64,000 nt of DNA, from assembly GCF_963576615.1 (NCBI RefSeq), contig NC_088711.1:8612869-8676868 (forward strand). The letters run 5' to 3'. Both the position numbers and the translations under genes were made by a program. Positions 60,421 through 64,000 of the stretch are shown here, one piece after another (position 1 is the first letter of the stretch; each line of letters begins with the position of its first letter). The notes below the pieces were generated by a model, which saw only the letters and a program-made list of their open reading frames with translations, did not search any database and was not told the DNA's origin. Origin of the DNA: Watersipora subatra (taxonomy: Eukaryota > Bryozoa > Gymnolaemata > Cheilostomatida > Watersiporidae).

Positions 60421-60917
60421 TTCTGCTTACAAATTAACAATCGATCGAAAAATCGATCTATTTATACCGACTGCTGCACTGCAGAACTTCTTTTTGCCGA
60501 GATATTCCTAAACTCTCTGCAAGACTGACTGCCAGACTGAGGATAAAAGTTGGCAATGCAAACACCAAAGCATTAACTGGTGCCATTGTGAAACCTTGAC
60601 CAAGCCAAAAAGGTGTAAATTAAAAGACTAGAAAAGACCTTATCATGCCGCTGATGCTTGATCGGAAAACAATAGTTTAGTTCCATCTTAGCACCAAGGA
60701 AGTTTGTCACAATCCCCGCCCCATAAGTTAGCCGCATTGTACTCAGCTGATCTTGATAGCGTTTCTTCCATGAACTCTCTAAAAACATATGTACTGAATA
60801 TATCGATGAATACTAGAGAAAGTCTCACCCGACAAACTTTGAAGAGTTTAGGATATTTATACCAAAACTGGATAATAGATATATGAATACAGAAAACTTC
60901 AAAAATTGCTCAAAATA
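60421..60917. other. Intergenic, nothing recognised
   Basis: Short frames only (60573-60788 minus and 60704-60886 plus overlap each other); none has a domain. Confidence 0.4.
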
Positions 60918-61266
60918 TGAATACAGAATTAATGAACATGAATACGATATTAGTGAATATGAATACAGTATTAGTGAATATGAATACGGTATTAATGAAT
61001 ATGAATACGGTATTAATGAACATGAATACAGTATTAATGAATATGAATACGGTATTAATGAATATGAATACGGTATTAATGAATATGAATACGGTAGTAA
61101 TGAATAGGAATAGAGTATTAATGACCATGAATACGGTATTAATGAATATGAATACGGTATTAATGAATATGAATACGGTATTAATGAATATGAATACAGT
61201 ATTAATGAATATGAATACAGTATTAATGAATATGGTATTAATGAATATGAATACCATATTAATGAA
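60918..61266. repeat. Minisatellite, 21-bp unit, open in several frames on both strands
   Basis: About sixteen units of gaatatgaatacggtattaat. Because the period is a multiple of three, four of the six frames stay open and would read heptad-like strings (MNMNTVL, EYGINEY, and on the minus strand YSYSLIP, NTVFIFI). Nothing suggests that any of them is expressed. Confidence 0.92.
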
Positions 61267-61499
61267 GGTAATCTCCTGTATTTATATTCAACTAAACCAA
61301 GCAGTTGAACATAAATAGAGCTAGCTAGGTTAAATGCTGATCTATGTTCATTGAGTCTCATTTTAAATGCATGAAACAATTTGTTGTGAAAACAAACAGG
61401 CTTTAGTTTAAACCTGGAAATTGGTCACTATGCATCAGTATTAACACTTGAAACAAAAGTTTTGAAGTTGAAGCTTGGAAACTAATCAACAATTATAAC

Positions 61500-61800
61500 A
61501 ACACTAGTGTGTGATAAAATCGAGCTTTTTCAGCTCATTTTTCTCGACGTTCAACCTATTAAACATCCTGTAACAAGCTACAAGCAATGTTAAATAGCTT
61601 ATCTACCTTTCAGAAGACAGATTATTTTGAAGGCTGAGTTTAGGGAATACACGTAAAGGATTTTAAAACACCCATTTCTATAATTCTCGATCGGACTATA
61701 CATCCCCAACTTCCGTTCCTAGAAAGCTAGGCTACGTCACATATTTATAGGCGGGGCTTGTTGTGTCGATTGTGACACCGATATTGAATCGCTGTAAGCC
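61500..61800. mobile_element. Half-copy of the foldback element
   Basis: Matches the inside and right arm of 19694-20490: caatgttaaatagcttatct, then ttttaaaacacccat, then gaaagctaggctacgtcaca and ggcggggcttgtt. The left arm is missing and the match ends near 61800 at caccgatattgaatcgct. Confidence 0.7.
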
Positions 61801-62257
61801 TTAAAGGTTGACTTGCAACAAAATTCACATTACAGTTATTTGGTATCAAAAGATCCGCCATGTCTTACTCTGTTGTGTAGTAGGTGCCAAATATGTGGGA
61901 ATGTGATTAAAAGCTCTTAAAAGCTCAAAAACGAACAGAAAATCGCAGCGACACGAGACCGCCCTAGTTTGGATTCGTTTTCCAAAACGGCTAAAATGTG
62001 ACGTATGTGTGGGAGGTGGTTTATGTTTACACTTTCATGCATCCTTATTCGTCGAACTATTTTCACAAATATACTTCACGCTTGCAATAAAAACCATGTC
62101 TATTGTTCTTACGCGTCTATTTTATCGGCATCGTAATGCTGCAACTTTGAGCACTGATATCTCAAAACATAGCATAAAAATATGTTTAATTTTTTAAACT
62201 TAGCTTGAACGATTGCATATCATCCTCTGATAAAAATGATGAGCCTTTTGGTCCGCT
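61801..62257. other. Upstream region of the THAP gene
   Basis: No coding sequence. It starts where the foldback half-copy ends, so this may be the 5' part of the mobile element that carries the THAP gene; the end of such an element cannot be shown here. Confidence 0.35.
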
Positions 62258-64000
62258 ATGATGGTCGAAAAATGCTGTAGAAGTTGTTCGCGCCATATGG
62301 CGGGAATTGTAAGTCACATGATCAGATAATGTTAGTTTCAGTTCAAGTTTGATCTATCGCAAATAACAGATACGCTTTCTCGTATTAAACTTGTTAATTT
62401 CAATTCGTCATAATCTCTAACGCGCCACATCGTGTGTGTGCAGCTGGCAAGCTGAGAAGCACCTTTTTTCTTGGCCAAGAGCAGAGAAAAAACCAGACCT
62501 TCACCGGGCGTGGAGCAACTGGGTGAAGCTGGATGTGACAAACTTTATTTATTCGCCTGCTTACTCTTACCTTTGTTTTCGCCATTTCAAAGACGACATG
62601 TTTTCTAACCTGTTTGCATACTCCACATGCCACCAAAGCACGTGAGTAATTTATTTTATGAACCACTTGTATTCGTAGTAGTAACTCGGGTTATTTTCTA
62701 GTATTCTCCTAATACTACTGTATTAATCTATATAATATTACAATACTAATGTCATTTAATTGTAATATGATATTATTAGTATTTTGTCTTTTTAATTACG
62801 TGTATTATTCTTATTATAATAACAAAACTAATTCATACTGCATATCTATCTGTAAAACGTAATACATTAATCTATAATTGATAAAATAATGTTATAAGTT
62901 TCACGATTAATTTCGCCAAATTTCTTAACCCCACTCACTTATAGATATGTTATATAAAATAGTTATTGTCATTTTCTGGTATCATCGTTAATAGCATATT
63001 AGTATTATTAGATGATTATTATTAGTATTAGATGATGAAGAGTTTGTGACAACCACTGAAGACTGGGAAGAGTTGGCGCTATGTTGGCCAGCGTCAAACT
63101 CTCTCCAATTACATGTAAGATAGCGCTGAACTTAACCAAACTTGACAAAACATAAAGAATATCCATAGAGTTATTACTCACATTTTCATGTTTACAATAT
63201 CATGGATTCTGATAAGGTTTTGTAAAATCTGTGTCATGATTGCATGGCTATAAATTTATTCTTTTTCTGATCAAGCAAATGTGATATAATAACAGGAAAT
63301 GATGTTGTACAAATCTTATTGCAAGTCAACTATTGTGTTGTGATTTCAGACCCAAATCCTCCTTCAAAGAGGAGAAAATAATAGTGAGTGTGACAGCACT
63401 CCAGCGACTATTTCACTGTCACGCCTGCGCCCTCCCCTGCTCATTCACGATTGTGCGAGAAGGCGGATGGGTAGAGTTCAAGGTTACATGTGCCTCCTGT
63501 CACCAATCGTACACTTGGGAAACAACTGCCAGGGTAAACAGAGCTCACGTCATCAACCCCCTGCTGGCAGCTGCATCACTCTTTTCTGGCAGATGCCTTA
63601 CGCAGAACCTCCGTTTTCTGTCGCTCCTGAACATCGCGATACCAAGCCACAGCGTTTGCCTCTACCAACAAAGAGAATACTTACATGGTGTGAGTGTTAA
63701 TATTTACCCATAAACTTGAAAAATGTGAGTAAAAGCTAGGCACACTAATTGAATAACGACATTTAGAAACAATTTTTTTCTTGAAATGAAAATATGTCAT
63801 CCTTCAAGCGAAATATATTATAATTTGAAATTCTGATTCTTCATCATAATATAACACAAAAAGGGGGAAGAGGATTCTACATTCTTAGACTAATGATAAT
63901 GATACAAATTAATCTTGTATAATGAAGTTTTACAATATTTTACAGTGTATTGCTGAGCAGTACACCCTGCATAACGAGGGATTGATGGCAGCAATCGATT
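62258..64000 (+). CDS. THAP-domain protein, transposase-like, 5' part (3' partial)
   Basis: Proposed exons are 62258-62308, 62457-62641, 63350-63689 and 63946 to the right edge, with phases 0, 2 and 0 and GT/AG borders. The joined N-terminus is a THAP zinc finger: C7/C10 (MVEKCCRSC), 46 residues, then CFRH, with the FSWP and AWSNW positions typical of the domain. The spacing lies within the C-x(2-4)-C-x(35-53)-C-x(2)-H rule. This supports the acceptor at 62456 over the stronger-looking one at 62443, which breaks the frame. Exon 3 has CHACALPC and TCASC, a probable second zinc site, then NPLLAAASLFSGRC; I recall similar segments in transposon-like uncharacterised animal proteins. THAP domains bind DNA in P-element and Kolobok transposases and in host factors. 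Family and full length are unknown because the gene leaves the window. No frame break seen. Confidence 0.72.

Noticed and set aside
60825-61379. Open frames of 115-184 codons on both strands
   Set aside because: They arise from a 21-bp tandem repeat whose period keeps frames open; no coding signal beyond that.
62338-62666. Minus-strand open frames over the THAP exon
   Set aside because: The plus strand codes a spacing-perfect THAP domain with splice sites; the minus frames are its shadow.

Overview
The window is AT-rich, intron-rich animal DNA. It has GT-AG introns, kilobase-scale intergenic gaps and a dense load of DNA transposons. Four genes of types found in animals can be reconstructed by joining exons whose phases agree. 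The mix of pogo/Tigger elements, Helitron-like units and tRNA-derived SINEs suggests an invertebrate, probably a spiralian. I cannot name the species from sequence alone, and my impression that some repeats recall bryozoan genomes is unverified.

Layout. From 1479 to 27798 (+) lie the last six coding exons of SLC25A21, the mitochondrial 2-oxodicarboxylate carrier; its N-terminal exons lie left of the window. Its introns hold most of the mobile DNA. The main item is a 6.5 kb transposon (4510-11041) with 383-bp, nearly identical terminal inverted repeats. It carries a five-exon gene for a protein of about 1,570 residues with N-terminal zinc-binding clusters and a C-terminal XPG/FEN1-like nuclease domain, broken by one in-frame TGA. 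The transposon sits inside a short Helitron-like unit, so three layers are nested: host intron, Helitron-like unit, nuclease transposon. Other intronic items are a deleted Tigger with a CENP-B-type HTH, a Tigger MITE, two copies of a second pogo-like family, a foldback element and a 50-bp palindrome with an 8-bp target duplication.

From 27.8 to 42 kb there is no convincing gene, only repeats and a third copy of the pogo-like family. From 44396 down to 42267 (-) there is a complete RGK-family small GTPase gene (five coding exons, 351 aa) with a TATA box upstream. From 44.6 to 52.3 kb there is again no gene, but there are SINE-like, tandem and hairpin repeats. From 58819 down to 52311 (-) there is a complete MARCH-type membrane RING-CH E3 ligase (five coding exons, 288 aa); its introns hold a fourth pogo-like copy and several minisatellites. 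From 59.9 to 61.3 kb there is a tandem-repeat cluster, including a 21-bp minisatellite open in several frames on both strands. From 62258 to the right edge (+) runs the 5' part of a THAP-domain gene of transposon type.

The three host genes (metabolite carrier, calcium-channel-regulating GTPase, membrane ubiquitin ligase) share no pathway and look like ordinary neighbours. The accessory content, above all the nuclease transposon, is the unusual part.
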